Positions 1 through 7,635 of a stretch of DNA of 25,121 nt are shown one piece after another. The stretch covers positions 1-25,121 of the forward strand of contig CAZHOV010000081.1 of assembly GCA_964534315.1 (NCBI GenBank). Direction: 5' to 3'. Origin of the DNA: CAZHOV01 sp964534315. GTDB taxonomy: Bacteria; Bacteroidota; Bacteroidia; Chitinophagales; Saprospiraceae. The position numbers and the translations under genes were made by a program. Positions within the stretch are counted from its first letter, which is position 1; every line of letters begins with the position of its first letter. Below the pieces are notes generated by a model, which was not told where the DNA came from, did not search any database, and worked only from the letters and a program-made list of their open reading frames with translations.

Positions 1-15
1 CAAAGAAGAAAGTTT

Positions 16-50
16 GGTGTGTCGAAACACGAATAGTGTTTTGAAACACC
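16..50 (-). terminator. Inverted repeat, possible terminator of the DUF2723-rpiB-M28 operon
   Basis: A 15-base left arm (16-30) and a 15-base right arm (36-50) are reverse complements at 13 of 15 positions, around a five-base loop. The element lies about 45 bases beyond the stop of the M28 peptidase gene. Read on the minus strand it is followed by a T-rich stretch (15 down to 1), which is not a clean U-tract. It could be an intrinsic terminator, or one copy of a dispersed palindrome, since each arm can also fold on itself. Confidence 0.4.
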
Positions 51-93
51 CTCATCCTCTGACTATTTATCTGGTCCTTTACAAACTAACGAG

Positions 94-1737
94 TTATTCT
101 TGAAATACATCTACCTCGATACGCTTATCCCGGTTGGCTAAATCCCAGGCGGTATGGAAGATCAACTGGCCCACTTTAGCCATTTTATCGAAGTTGATCT
201 TTTCTACCGTATCGGAGGTCCGGTGATAATCGGGGTGCGTGCCGTTGAAGTAAAAAACAGCAGGAATACCACGCTCTGCGAAATTATAGTGATCAGAACG
301 GTAGTAGTATCTGTTCGGATCATCTTCAGCATTGTAGGTATAATCAAGTGTTAGCTGGGTATAATTTTTATTGGCATTTTCATTGATTTCGTGCAGCTCT
401 GTGCTCAGACGGTCCGACCCGATCACGTAAATATATTCGGGATTATCCTGGTATTTTTCATCTACCCTTCCCACCATATCGACATTTACGTTGGCTACGG
501 TATTTTCCAATGGGAAAACAGGGAATTCCACATAGAATTGAGATCCTAACAATCCTTTTTCTTCACCAGTAACCGTCATAACTAGTAAGCTTCGGCGGGG
601 ACCAATGCCCTGCTTCTTGGCTTGAGCAAAAGCTTCGGCGATTTCCATAACGGTAGTAGTTCCTGAACCATTATCGTCAGCGCCATTGTAGATATCATCT
701 CCACGTTTCCCAAGGTGATCATAGTGAGCCGTAATGATCACCACTTCATCCTTTTTTTCCGGATCGCTACCTTCGATATAGCCCAGTACATTTTCTCCTT
801 TCAACGTTTTTTGATGCTTATCCTGATTAAGGGTGATCTCGGTTTTGAGAATATAATTTTGTGGCTTACCTGACTTTTTGATCTTATCTCTTAGCTTGAC
901 CACTTTTTTAAACTTCTTACCCATGATTTCCTTAGCCAATTTGGTAGAGACAAAACAATGATTGGCAAATTGCTCCGGGTCATCCATATCACTTCCCAAA
1001 GTCAATTTGGGACCGATCAAAAAGCGACGGTTTTCGGATAGTTGCTTTTGCAGCTCATTTTCAATAAATAAGAGCACCTTTACGCCTTTCTCTTTAGCTA
1101 CCTGCAGTTTCTTTTTATAGTCCTCCGACCACGGCGACCGGCTTTCATCACCTGTTATATAGGAATTTCCATCAAAATCAACAGGTTCATCTTTATAGAT
1201 CAGAATCACCTTATCTTTAACATCGACCCCTTCATAGTCACTATATTTCGGATCATCGATGCCATATCCCAGGAAAACTACCTCTTCGGTAGACATCACA
1301 CCAAGGTGATTATTGAGGGTGGGGAACGAAATAAAATCCCACAGATGGCGGTAATTTTTGTCTTCGACAGTTATAGATATTTCATTCCACATTGTCCAGG
1401 TAAAGGATACTTTTTGGAAATAGGAATTATCTTCGCCAACGGGAGGGAGTCCAATAGATTTGAAGTGATTTGCGATGTACTCGGCAGCCATTTTGTTACC
1501 TTCCTCTCCCGTTTCTCGTCCTTCATACTCATCAGAAGCAAGTACGGTAAGGTGTTTACGCATATCTTCCGCCGTGATCGTTGCGGCAAGCTTTGCGGCA
1601 GAATCCATCGGAGGTTTAGTAATGATAAACTTAGGATCATCCTTGGGGCCTTCCTTTTCAAAATAAGTTTGCGCCTGAACACCAGTCAGCGTTACTCCAA
1701 GTAGCAATATTGCCAAATATCGTTTCTTAATTTTCAT
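94..1737 (-). CDS. Exported M28-family zinc metallopeptidase
   Basis: This is probably an aminopeptidase or carboxypeptidase of MEROPS family M28 acting outside the cytoplasm. I chose the ATG at 1737 because it opens a good signal peptide (MKIKKRYLAILLLGVTLTG, then VQAQ). The in-frame ATG at 1761 would add eight residues that spoil the signal and would leave only six bases inside rpiB. Counting from 1737 (547 aa), the metal-ligand pattern of M28 is complete: AHYDH at 337-341, GADDNGSG at 352-359, TGEE at 390-393, NVDMVGR at 417-423 and DYHRTSDT at 503-510. About 300 residues precede the catalytic domain, including a stretch (roughly 150-280) in the place where many M28 enzymes carry a PA-like insert. 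It is the last gene of a minus-strand operon, 17 bases after rpiB. The family call is sure; the substrate is unknown. Confidence 0.92.
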   Translation of the reverse strand: MKIKKRYLAILLLGVTLTGVQAQTYFEKEGPKDDPKFIITKPPMDSAAKLAATITAEDMRKHLTVLASDEYEGRETGEEGNKMAAEYIANHFKSIGLPPVGEDNSYFQKVSFTWTMWNEISITVEDKNYRHLWDFISFPTLNNHLGVMSTEEVVFLGYGIDDPKYSDYEGVDVKDKVILIYKDEPVDFDGNSYITGDESRSPWSEDYKKKLQVAKEKGVKVLLFIENELQKQLSENRRFLIGPKLTLGSDMDDPEQFANHCFVSTKLAKEIMGKKFKKVVKLRDKIKKSGKPQNYILKTEITLNQDKHQKTLKGENVLGYIEGSDPEKKDEVVIITAHYDHLGKRGDDIYNGADDNGSGTTTVMEIAEAFAQAKKQGIGPRRSLLVMTVTGEEKGLLGSQFYVEFPVFPLENTVANVNVDMVGRVDEKYQDNPEYIYVIGSDRLSTELHEINENANKNYTQLTLDYTYNAEDDPNRYYYRSDHYNFAERGIPAVFYFNGTHPDYHRTSDTVEKINFDKMAKVGQLIFHTAWDLANRDKRIEVDVFQE

Positions 1738-1754
1738 GTTTTTAAAGTTTGAAA

Positions 1755-2204
1755 TCAACAATCACTGATTTTATTGACTCTACGCTCGTGTCTACCTCCT
1801 TCGAAGGTTTCTTCTAGAAAAGCATCTACCATTGCTTCGGTAAGTTCTTCATTGACAAAACGTGATGGGATAGCCAGCACGTTTGCATTATTATGCTGGC
1901 GAGCCAGCGCCGCCAGTTCTTTGGTCCATGCTAGCGCGGCCCTGATCCCCTTGTGTTTATTGACCGTCATGGCTACACCATTTCCGGAGCCGCAGAAAAC
2001 GATCCCAATTTCCACTTCCCCCTTTTCTACAGCATTAGCTACGGGGTGAGCGAAGTCAGGGTAATCTACGGAGTCGGCTGAATTGGTGCCCATATCCAGC
2101 ACTTCAATTCCGGCATCAAGTAATTTTTTCTTGATCAATTCCTTTTTATCAAAACCGGCATGATCGGCCCCGATAGCTATTTTATGATATTTCATAACTG
2201 ACAT
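1755..2204 (-). CDS. rpiB: Ribose-5-phosphate isomerase B (RpiB/LacAB family)
   Basis: The enzyme interconverts ribose 5-phosphate and ribulose 5-phosphate in the cytoplasmic pentose phosphate pathway. From the ATG at 2204 the protein has 149 residues, the usual RpiB length. It shows the N-terminal GADHAGFDKKEL motif (12-23), the DYPDFAHPVA segment, the catalytic-cysteine loop CGSGNGVAM (Cys71), RQHNNANVLAIPSR around 102-115, and the C-terminal GGRHERRV. I placed the start at 2204 because GAAGGAT lies just upstream at good spacing (2211-2217). An ATG at 2195 (MKYHK) is also possible, and the open frame further upstream runs into the DUF2723 gene. The start is only four bases past the DUF2723 stop, so the two are likely translationally coupled. 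Confidence 0.95.
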   Translation of the reverse strand: MSVMKYHKIAIGADHAGFDKKELIKKKLLDAGIEVLDMGTNSADSVDYPDFAHPVANAVEKGEVEIGIVFCGSGNGVAMTVNKHKGIRAALAWTKELAALARQHNNANVLAIPSRFVNEELTEAMVDAFLEETFEGGRHERRVNKISDC

Positions 2205-2208
2205 TTTG

Positions 2209-5200
2209 TTATCCTTCAAATTCTTGTAGCGCCAATCCTTCAAAAACATCCTTCAGGTAGCTTTCAAACTCTGTGTCTTTAGCATTCTTGGCAATAGCCA
2301 TTAATTCCTGACGGGTACGGTCGGCGTAGGCCAGATCGCTGCTAAAGCCTCTTTCTACATCATCCGGATCAAGCGAGAAGTAAAACTCCAGATGATCAGC
2401 CGTTTCTTCAGCCAGGATTTTGAGGTGCTCCTTAGCCTGATCGTACGCATCAGCCTGTATCAATACTTTCATCATACTCAGGGAGCTGTAATTGTAGGGG
2501 AAGTTCATATGCGGAAAGGCTTCAAAATATTTAGCTGCCAGATTCGCCGCTTTTTCTTTTTCCCCTTGATCGATTAAATTCTGACAAGTACGCAGCATTA
2601 ATAATTGTGTGGATTGAATACTTGGCCCATAGGACTTATCGACGAATAATTCTTCTTTATCGAAATTACCCCAGCGGAACTTATTCATTATATTATCATA
2701 AACAGTTTCTGTATCTACCCGACCAAAGCCGACCAGTCCGAAAATGCGCTTGTCTTTAGAGTCGGTCTTGATCGGAACGACCCGCAGGCCAAGCCCTTCG
2801 AGTTGGAGGTGGTTGCCCAGGCCGATCAGGGATTGTGTACGGCAGGTTACGGCAAAGTATACCGGGCGATCCCATACATTTGAAGCGACGATGTCCAATA
2901 CAGCAAGGTCTCCTTTAAACATGAAATTACCACTCATATTAAACTCCACCCGGTCTACGATCTTACCTGTATCTGCCGGTGAGACGGTTCCATTTGCCAA
3001 TACCTTTTGTTTGTCTACGGGTAGAAAGAGTTTGTTTGAAGGTAAATAGCCTTCAATTTGGCCGTTAAATAATTTAGAATTGTCCTGATTCACTACTCGT
3101 AGTGCTTCCAGCGCATTCATACGCTTGTTGTTCTCTTGTTCTATATACACCTGATCCCGCTTATATCCCCGATAGGAAGCCCGGTCGATGGTCATTTTAA
3201 TTGGCGGAGAGTCATTGACCTTCCTACGGAGCTGATCGATATACCAATCGACGGCGATCAAGCTTAGGTTGACCACTCGCACATCGGTACGTATCCCTTC
3301 CACTTCCTGGGCGTACCAGAGCGGATAGGTGTCGTTATCGCCGTAGGTAAAAATAATAGCGTTTTCTTCGCATGAATTCAGGAAGTTAGCCGCATAATCT
3401 CTAGACCCTTTATGGTGCCGCCGGGTATGATCGTCAAAGTTTTGCGATCCCATTAAAATCGGGGCGACTAGTACCAGGGCAAAGGCAATGGGGGCGCTGA
3501 TCTTTCCAAGGTTGCGTTGCTGCATAAAGCGGAACAAAGCAAGAACCGCCATTCCGATCCAGATCGAGAAGGTAAAGAATGAACCGGCAAGTACGTAGTC
3601 GCGTTCCCGGGGCTCGTGAGGAGGCTGGTTGGAATAGATAATAATACCTATTCCCGTTATGATAAACATGGCTAAAAGCCCCAGAAAATCGTTGGGACGT
3701 GCCCGAAAGTGGAAGATAAGGCCGATAATTCCGAACAAGACGGGAAGCATAAAGAACTTATTCCGCACCTGATCATTTTTCATGGTTTCCGGAAGTTCGC
3801 TCATATTATGGAGCCTGGCTTCATCAATAAAATTGATTCCGGACAGCCAATTTCCTTTTTTGACATTTGCGGGCGTATAGCCTTGTTCGCCGTTTTGTCT
3901 TCCGGCGAAGTTCCACATAAAGTACCGCCAGTACATCCACCCCAGCTGATAGCGAACAAAAAAGCTAATATTGTCCGCCATCGTCGGCGGACCACTTTTT
4001 CCACCCATCCATTCATCACGGTATAGTTTAGGCCTGCTTTGCGTATTATCTCCCATCCTTGGGAAAAGCATTTTATCTTCTTCCTTGTAAACAGGCGTAA
4101 CTTTCCGATAGATCTTTTCGTATTTTCCTTTTTCAGGAACCCATCCGTAGCGTTGCTTTTGTTCTGTTTTGTAATGTTTAGCGCCAAAGTGAGGACCTTT
4201 CAGTAACGGGCGCTCTCCGTATTGTTCACGATTGATGTAGGGCAATAGGCGGGCGGCATCGTCAGGAGCATTCATATTGATCGGCGTATTGGCATTTGCT
4301 CTAATCACGACCACTCCGATAGTTGAAAAACCAATAATTGCTAACCCGATAGCTACTACAAGCTGTTGAAGCAGACCATTATGAGTTTTATGTGCATACC
4401 ATACCCCTCCGCCTATGATTGCTCCAATAATGAGCACCAGGGGAACGATCCCTGAATGTTGAGGCAGGCCAAAACCATTGACCATCATAATTTCGAGGTT
4501 TTTCCACAAGCTTGGAATACCAATGATGATAATGGTTTGTATGAAGGCAATTAAGGCGACACCAATTGCCGCTGCTGCTGCCATACCAAGGAAAGAATGC
4601 TTTTCATACTTCTTAAAATAGTAGAATAAGGCCAGCGCAGGAAAAGTCAGCAAGCTCAATAGGTGTACTCCGATCGAGAGTGCTGCAGAATAGATCGCAA
4701 AGACGATCCAACGATCTGCTTTCGGGTCGTCTTTGGGAATAGCGTACCATTTGATTACTGCCCACAAGGTAAGAGCGGTAAAAAAGGTGGACATAGCATA
4801 AACTTCCCCTTCCACTGCGGAAAACCAAATCGAAGAGCAGAAGGTGGTTGCCAAACCAGCAACGAGGCCCGCACCACCAAGAGCAAGAATTTGTGACTGA
4901 TCGGGTTCTTCTTCTCTACCGACAAGGGCTAGTTTTCCTAAAATGATCGTCACCCAACTGACAAACATGGCGGTGAAAGCCGTACAAATCCCGGAAAGGA
5001 GGTTGACGGAAAAGGCAATATTTTCGGGATTGTCGCTAAAGATTTCGGCCACAAAGGTAAACATACGGCCAATCAACAAAAACAACGGTGCCCCCGGAGG
5101 GTGAACCACCTGAAGTTTATAGGCACCTGCAATGAATTCTCCACAATCCCACAAGCTACCTGTTCGTTCTGCTGATAGATAATAGACAATAAATGCAATG

Positions 5201-5250
5201 GCAAAAACTGTCCATCCAGCAATGTTCGTAACTTTTTTATACGACATCAT
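2209..5250 (-). CDS. DUF2723-family multi-spanning membrane protein (GT-C-like, TMEM260 relative)
   Basis: A 1013-residue protein with about a dozen hydrophobic segments in its first ~600 residues and a soluble C-terminal part. The N-terminal pattern ERTGSLWDCGEFIAGAY with Asp35 and Glu38, followed by HPPGAPLFLLIGR at 50-62, is typical of DUF2723 (PF11028). A second signature, IIFTYGDNDTYPLWYAQEVE, starts the soluble part. The last ~120 residues contain a TPR-like pair of helices. Human TMEM260 of the same Pfam family is a protein O-mannosyltransferase, so a dolichyl- or polyprenyl-phosphate-dependent glycosyltransferase role is a reasonable inference, but none is shown here. Two consecutive ATG codons (5250 and 5247) open the frame; which is used cannot be decided. 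It is first in the operon with rpiB and the M28 peptidase. Confidence 0.9.
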   Translation of the reverse strand: MMSYKKVTNIAGWTVFAIAFIVYYLSAERTGSLWDCGEFIAGAYKLQVVHPPGAPLFLLIGRMFTFVAEIFSDNPENIAFSVNLLSGICTAFTAMFVSWVTIILGKLALVGREEEPDQSQILALGGAGLVAGLATTFCSSIWFSAVEGEVYAMSTFFTALTLWAVIKWYAIPKDDPKADRWIVFAIYSAALSIGVHLLSLLTFPALALFYYFKKYEKHSFLGMAAAAAIGVALIAFIQTIIIIGIPSLWKNLEIMMVNGFGLPQHSGIVPLVLIIGAIIGGGVWYAHKTHNGLLQQLVVAIGLAIIGFSTIGVVVIRANANTPINMNAPDDAARLLPYINREQYGERPLLKGPHFGAKHYKTEQKQRYGWVPEKGKYEKIYRKVTPVYKEEDKMLFPRMGDNTQSRPKLYRDEWMGGKSGPPTMADNISFFVRYQLGWMYWRYFMWNFAGRQNGEQGYTPANVKKGNWLSGINFIDEARLHNMSELPETMKNDQVRNKFFMLPVLFGIIGLIFHFRARPNDFLGLLAMFIITGIGIIIYSNQPPHEPRERDYVLAGSFFTFSIWIGMAVLALFRFMQQRNLGKISAPIAFALVLVAPILMGSQNFDDHTRRHHKGSRDYAANFLNSCEENAIIFTYGDNDTYPLWYAQEVEGIRTDVRVVNLSLIAVDWYIDQLRRKVNDSPPIKMTIDRASYRGYKRDQVYIEQENNKRMNALEALRVVNQDNSKLFNGQIEGYLPSNKLFLPVDKQKVLANGTVSPADTGKIVDRVEFNMSGNFMFKGDLAVLDIVASNVWDRPVYFAVTCRTQSLIGLGNHLQLEGLGLRVVPIKTDSKDKRIFGLVGFGRVDTETVYDNIMNKFRWGNFDKEELFVDKSYGPSIQSTQLLMLRTCQNLIDQGEKEKAANLAAKYFEAFPHMNFPYNYSSLSMMKVLIQADAYDQAKEHLKILAEETADHLEFYFSLDPDDVERGFSSDLAYADRTRQELMAIAKNAKDTEFESYLKDVFEGLALQEFEG

Positions 5251-5386
5251 ATTCTTACGGTTATTTTAAAGAGGCAATTATTGCTAAATCCGGCAAACTA
5301 ATAATTGTTTGAATAGTTTTACCTTTCTATTTTTATATGAACTGCAAAGCTAATAAATTATTATAAAGAATAGAGGGGATGAGTAG

Positions 5387-5421
5387 TAGTTAATAGTTAA
5401 TAATTGGTAGTTGGTAGTTGG
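5387..5421. repeat. Tandem heptamer repeat (TAGTTRR x5)
   Basis: Five consecutive 7-base units can be read: TAGTTAA, TAGTTAA, TAATTGG, TAGTTGG, TAGTTGG. They lie in the 278-base spacer between the divergent DUF2723 gene and the DUF4834-like gene. The degenerate drift from TAGTTAA to TAGTTGG is what slipped-strand expansion leaves behind. No function can be assigned. Confidence 0.6.
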
Positions 5422-5445
5422 TTTTTATATCGGATAATTCCCAAA

Positions 5446-5476
5446 TTGCAATTTGAAAATAAAGATATTAACTTTA
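5446..5476 (+). promoter_or_regulatory. Candidate Bacteroidota-type promoter for the DUF4834-like gene
   Basis: TTG at 5446-5448, a 20-base spacer and TAACTTTA at 5469-5476 approximate the -33 TTG and -7 TAnnTTTG elements of Bacteroidota primary sigma factors. The last base of the -7 box deviates. The predicted start site is about 45 bases before the ATG at 5529. A small hairpin with CCCTTT/AAAGGG arms lies in the leader. Confidence 0.35.
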
Positions 5477-5528
5477 ATCTTTTTACCCCTTTTAGTGTCT
5501 TAAGAAAGGGAAATAGAAAAATCATCTT

Positions 5529-5705
5529 ATGTTCAAAATATTAACTTTAGCCATTTTATTTTACTTCGCTTACCGGGTATTTCTGAGGCCTATGCTTCCT
5601 CCAAAAGAAGAAAGGAGGTTTTCCGAGGCTCGACATACCGAACATAAATCTCCGCCTGAAGAGGAAGAAGGCGAATATATTGATTATGAAGAAATTGACG
5701 ATTGA
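5529..5705 (+). CDS. DUF4834-like small membrane protein (58 aa)
   Basis: A short gene translating to a protein with one N-terminal membrane segment (MFKILTLAILFYFAYRVFL), a short charged middle rich in Lys, Arg and Glu, and the ending EGEYIDYEEIDD. The N-terminal helix plus a terminal (G)EYxDYEEI signature is what I recall of DUF4834, a small protein family largely restricted to Bacteroidota. The length is at the short end of that family. The protein probably sits in the inner membrane with its acidic tail in the cytoplasm. It is followed after 33 bases by another plus-strand gene, so the two are likely co-transcribed. No function is known to me. Confidence 0.7.
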   Translation: MFKILTLAILFYFAYRVFLRPMLPPKEERRFSEARHTEHKSPPEEEEGEYIDYEEIDD

Positions 5706-5738
5706 TTATCTTTGGGTTGCTAAACCATAAAAAGTGGA

Positions 5739-6299
5739 ATGGAAAATCCCGTATTAGATAGTATTTCAAGGACGTTTAATGTCGAATTACCTAAATTTCA
5801 GGAAATTGACGAATATCTGGATTTTATCATCCCTAATATAAAGCCTTTTTCGGATGATCTACGAGAGGAGGATCGATTTCTCGGCACCCGCTGGCTGGAA
5901 ATCAGTGATGATGATGATTTCCATGAAACGATTTTACACATTTTTAATGAGGGTGGAGAGTATTTGTACATAATAGAGGGAGAAGTAGCTGCCGGAAGCT
6001 GGCGAATTCTGGAAGCGTCTAATTCTTTTATTTTGGAAAAACCTGGTGGTGGAGAAGAACTTTATGACCTGGCTTTTCTCAATCGAGAGTTTTTTATCTT
6101 AAAAAAACACGGAGATCAGAAGCGGAGGGGAAGAAAAAAGTACTTCATCATCGGCAAAGAATCTTCGGTAGGTCGATTGGAGTGGCGCGATACTATGGAG
6201 AAATTATTCAATATCTATCGATTCAACTCTTTGTTTGTCCTCTTCCTGGTGGTCTTTGGCGTACTGATCGTGCTATTCCTGGTCTTTTCTTTTTGGTAG
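5739..6299 (+). CDS. Unknown protein with C-terminal membrane anchor
   Basis: A 186-residue protein that I do not recognise. It has no signal peptide. The first ~160 residues are acidic and look soluble, with a run of Asp residues near 57-60 and a short basic patch (KRRGRKK, about 128-134). The last ~24 residues (about 163-186) form a single strong hydrophobic segment ending directly at the stop, the layout of a tail-anchored protein with its body in the cytoplasm. It follows the DUF4834-like gene by 33 bases on the same strand and converges on crtZ with only 18 bases between the stops. Coding status is well supported by length and by compositional fit; function is unknown. Confidence 0.75.
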   Translation: MENPVLDSISRTFNVELPKFQEIDEYLDFIIPNIKPFSDDLREEDRFLGTRWLEISDDDDFHETILHIFNEGGEYLYIIEGEVAAGSWRILEASNSFILEKPGGGEELYDLAFLNREFFILKKHGDQKRRGRKKYFIIGKESSVGRLEWRDTMEKLFNIYRFNSLFVLFLVVFGVLIVLFLVFSFW

Positions 6300-6317
6300 A
6301 ATCTGTTTTTACCAGCA

Positions 6318-6806
6318 TTAGGCATTTTCCTTTTTCCACTCTGAACGCTTCTTGAAATATTTGGGATGAACTAACAGGAGACCGAAAGATACGCCATCTT
6401 CTTTTTTTCGTTTGGCATGATGTGCTCCATGAGCGCGCAAAATTCCCTTCGAATACCAGCCATCTAATTGACGAAACCACTTGAAACGACGGTGAATATA
6501 TACATCGTGAATCAAAAAATAGATCACCCCATAAATGGAAATGCCAATCCCCACAAAGAATAGCCAAAAGTGAACGGTTGTCGAGCCTAGGATATAGGAG
6601 AGCGCGCTTGGAATGGCAAAAACGAGAAAAAACAGGTCATTCTTTTCAAAAAAACCTTCTTTTTCATGATGCGGTTTGTGATGGTCCTCATGCCAATTCC
6701 ATAGGAAGCCATGCATGACGTATTTGTGGGCAAACCATGCCACAAATTCCATTGCTAAAACAGTAATCAAAACCACTCCGGTATAGAATAATATATTCAT
6801 GACCAT
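6318..6806 (-). CDS. crtZ: Beta-carotene 3-hydroxylase (CrtZ-type, fatty acid hydroxylase superfamily)
   Basis: A non-haem di-iron membrane hydroxylase that adds a 3-hydroxyl to beta-ionone rings. The protein is 162 residues, the usual CrtZ length, with several membrane segments. All four histidine clusters are present: HKYVMH (27-32), HEDHHKPHH (39-47), HDVYIH (100-105) and HGAHH (126-130). ATG codons at 6806 and 6800 both fit; the first lies four bases beyond the cruF stop, so coupling is likely with either. It is the last gene of the desaturase-cruF-crtZ unit, which places it in synthesis of a hydroxylated monocyclic carotenoid. Family assignment is secure; the exact substrate in this host is inference. 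Confidence 0.88.
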   Translation of the reverse strand: MVMNILFYTGVVLITVLAMEFVAWFAHKYVMHGFLWNWHEDHHKPHHEKEGFFEKNDLFFLVFAIPSALSYILGSTTVHFWLFFVGIGISIYGVIYFLIHDVYIHRRFKWFRQLDGWYSKGILRAHGAHHAKRKKEDGVSFGLLLVHPKYFKKRSEWKKENA

Positions 6807-6810
6807 AAAG

Positions 6811-7512
6811 TTACAAAATCAGTGATAGATTAATAATACCAAAAAAAATAAACTGTAAAACTAACAAAACTATACCTACTTTGTTTGTTGCGTTTGCTAG
6901 TCCTCTCATAAAAATCAATTGCAAAAATAAGGCAATTAAAAACCAGGCAAAATAATTTTGAAACGGTACGCTTTCACTTTCCCAGGTCCAGAAATCGTAG
7001 GCAATCGCAACTGGTTCGATCAGCAAGTCTAAAATGACCATAATACCTGCAGCGAGAATAGCTCTTATCGCCCAGTGATAATCGCCCATAAACCGGTTGA
7101 TGGTCACCCCGGCTCCATATATCAGTAGTAGCCAGTTGATACCGATCATTAAAGGGGTGTCCCATAGTTTCAACCCTAGTACCGGGCCATAAGCATATTC
7201 TCCAAAGATTAGCCCTGTATTAACGCCTACCACTTCAATACCAAATCCGACCAAAAAACAAGTCAAAAAGACAAGGATCGTAGAGAGCTTCCAGGAAGAA
7301 TGCCCCCAAATGATGACGGCCAGCGACAACAAGAGGTTATAGGGAGTAAGGAATACAAAATCTGGATGTATCGGAATCAATATGCCAATCAGCCCGATCG
7401 TATAAAACACAATGAGCACAAAAATCGAAAACCGTACTCGATCATTGAGGAGCATGGGTAATGTTTCGGATTTAGAGGAAACAGGAAGCAAGTTAGTAAG
7501 AAATCGCTCCAT
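6811..7512 (-). CDS. cruF: CruF-type carotenoid 1',2'-hydratase (carotenoid biosynthesis protein, PF04240)
   Basis: A polytopic membrane protein of 233 residues with about seven hydrophobic segments. The conserved block EVVGVNTGLIFGEYAYG (93-109) and LWDTPLMIGINW (116-127) mark the PF04240/CruF family, whose characterised members add water across the psi-end 1',2' double bond to give a 1'-hydroxy end group. The first ~25 residues are less hydrophobic, and an internal Met at residue 20 is an alternative start, but the ATG at 7512 is kept. It lies between the desaturase gene (123-base gap holding a strong palindrome) and crtZ (4-base gap). Some PF04240 proteins are annotated only as carotenoid biosynthesis protein, so the exact reaction is inferred. 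Confidence 0.82.
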   Translation of the reverse strand: MERFLTNLLPVSSKSETLPMLLNDRVRFSIFVLIVFYTIGLIGILIPIHPDFVFLTPYNLLLSLAVIIWGHSSWKLSTILVFLTCFLVGFGIEVVGVNTGLIFGEYAYGPVLGLKLWDTPLMIGINWLLLIYGAGVTINRFMGDYHWAIRAILAAGIMVILDLLIEPVAIAYDFWTWESESVPFQNYFAWFLIALFLQLIFMRGLANATNKVGIVLLVLQFIFFGIINLSLIL

Positions 7513-7587
7513 TGCGCAAAATGTTTAGGTTTAATTGATGATAAAAGGGAGTAACAGTGGTGGCGTGATTTTTGTTTACCCCCCTCC

Positions 7588-7629
7588 ACCTATAGGTGTG
7601 GCACACCTATAGATGTGCCACACCTAGGT
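7588..7629. repeat. Strong palindromic element with two competing hairpins between desaturase and cruF
   Basis: Positions 7590-7612 are a perfect 23-base palindrome (two 11-base arms around a central G). Overlapping it, 7588-7605 pairs with 7614-7629 as a 16-bp stem with a two-base bulge and an eight-base loop. The two folds exclude one another. The element begins six bases beyond the desaturase stop on the minus strand. There is no U-tract, so an intrinsic terminator is unlikely. An RNA-processing or mRNA-stabilising hairpin, an intrinsic repeat of REP type, or a protein-binding site are the options. Confidence 0.65.
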
Positions 7630-7635
7630 CGCCCC

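Noticed and set aside
1755..2249. Longer rpiB start at 2249
   Set aside because: It would overlap the DUF2723 gene by about 40 bases and add residues not present in RpiB; the ATG at 2204 has a Shine-Dalgarno-like GAAGGAT.
3801..4187. 128-residue frame within the DUF2723 gene
   Set aside because: Same strand, different frame, fully inside a continuous 1013-residue gene; composition is that of a shifted frame.
6223..6567. Minus-strand 114-residue open frame across the end of crtZ
   Set aside because: It overlaps crtZ in another frame and the convergent tail-anchored gene; crtZ has complete histidine motifs, so this is a shadow.
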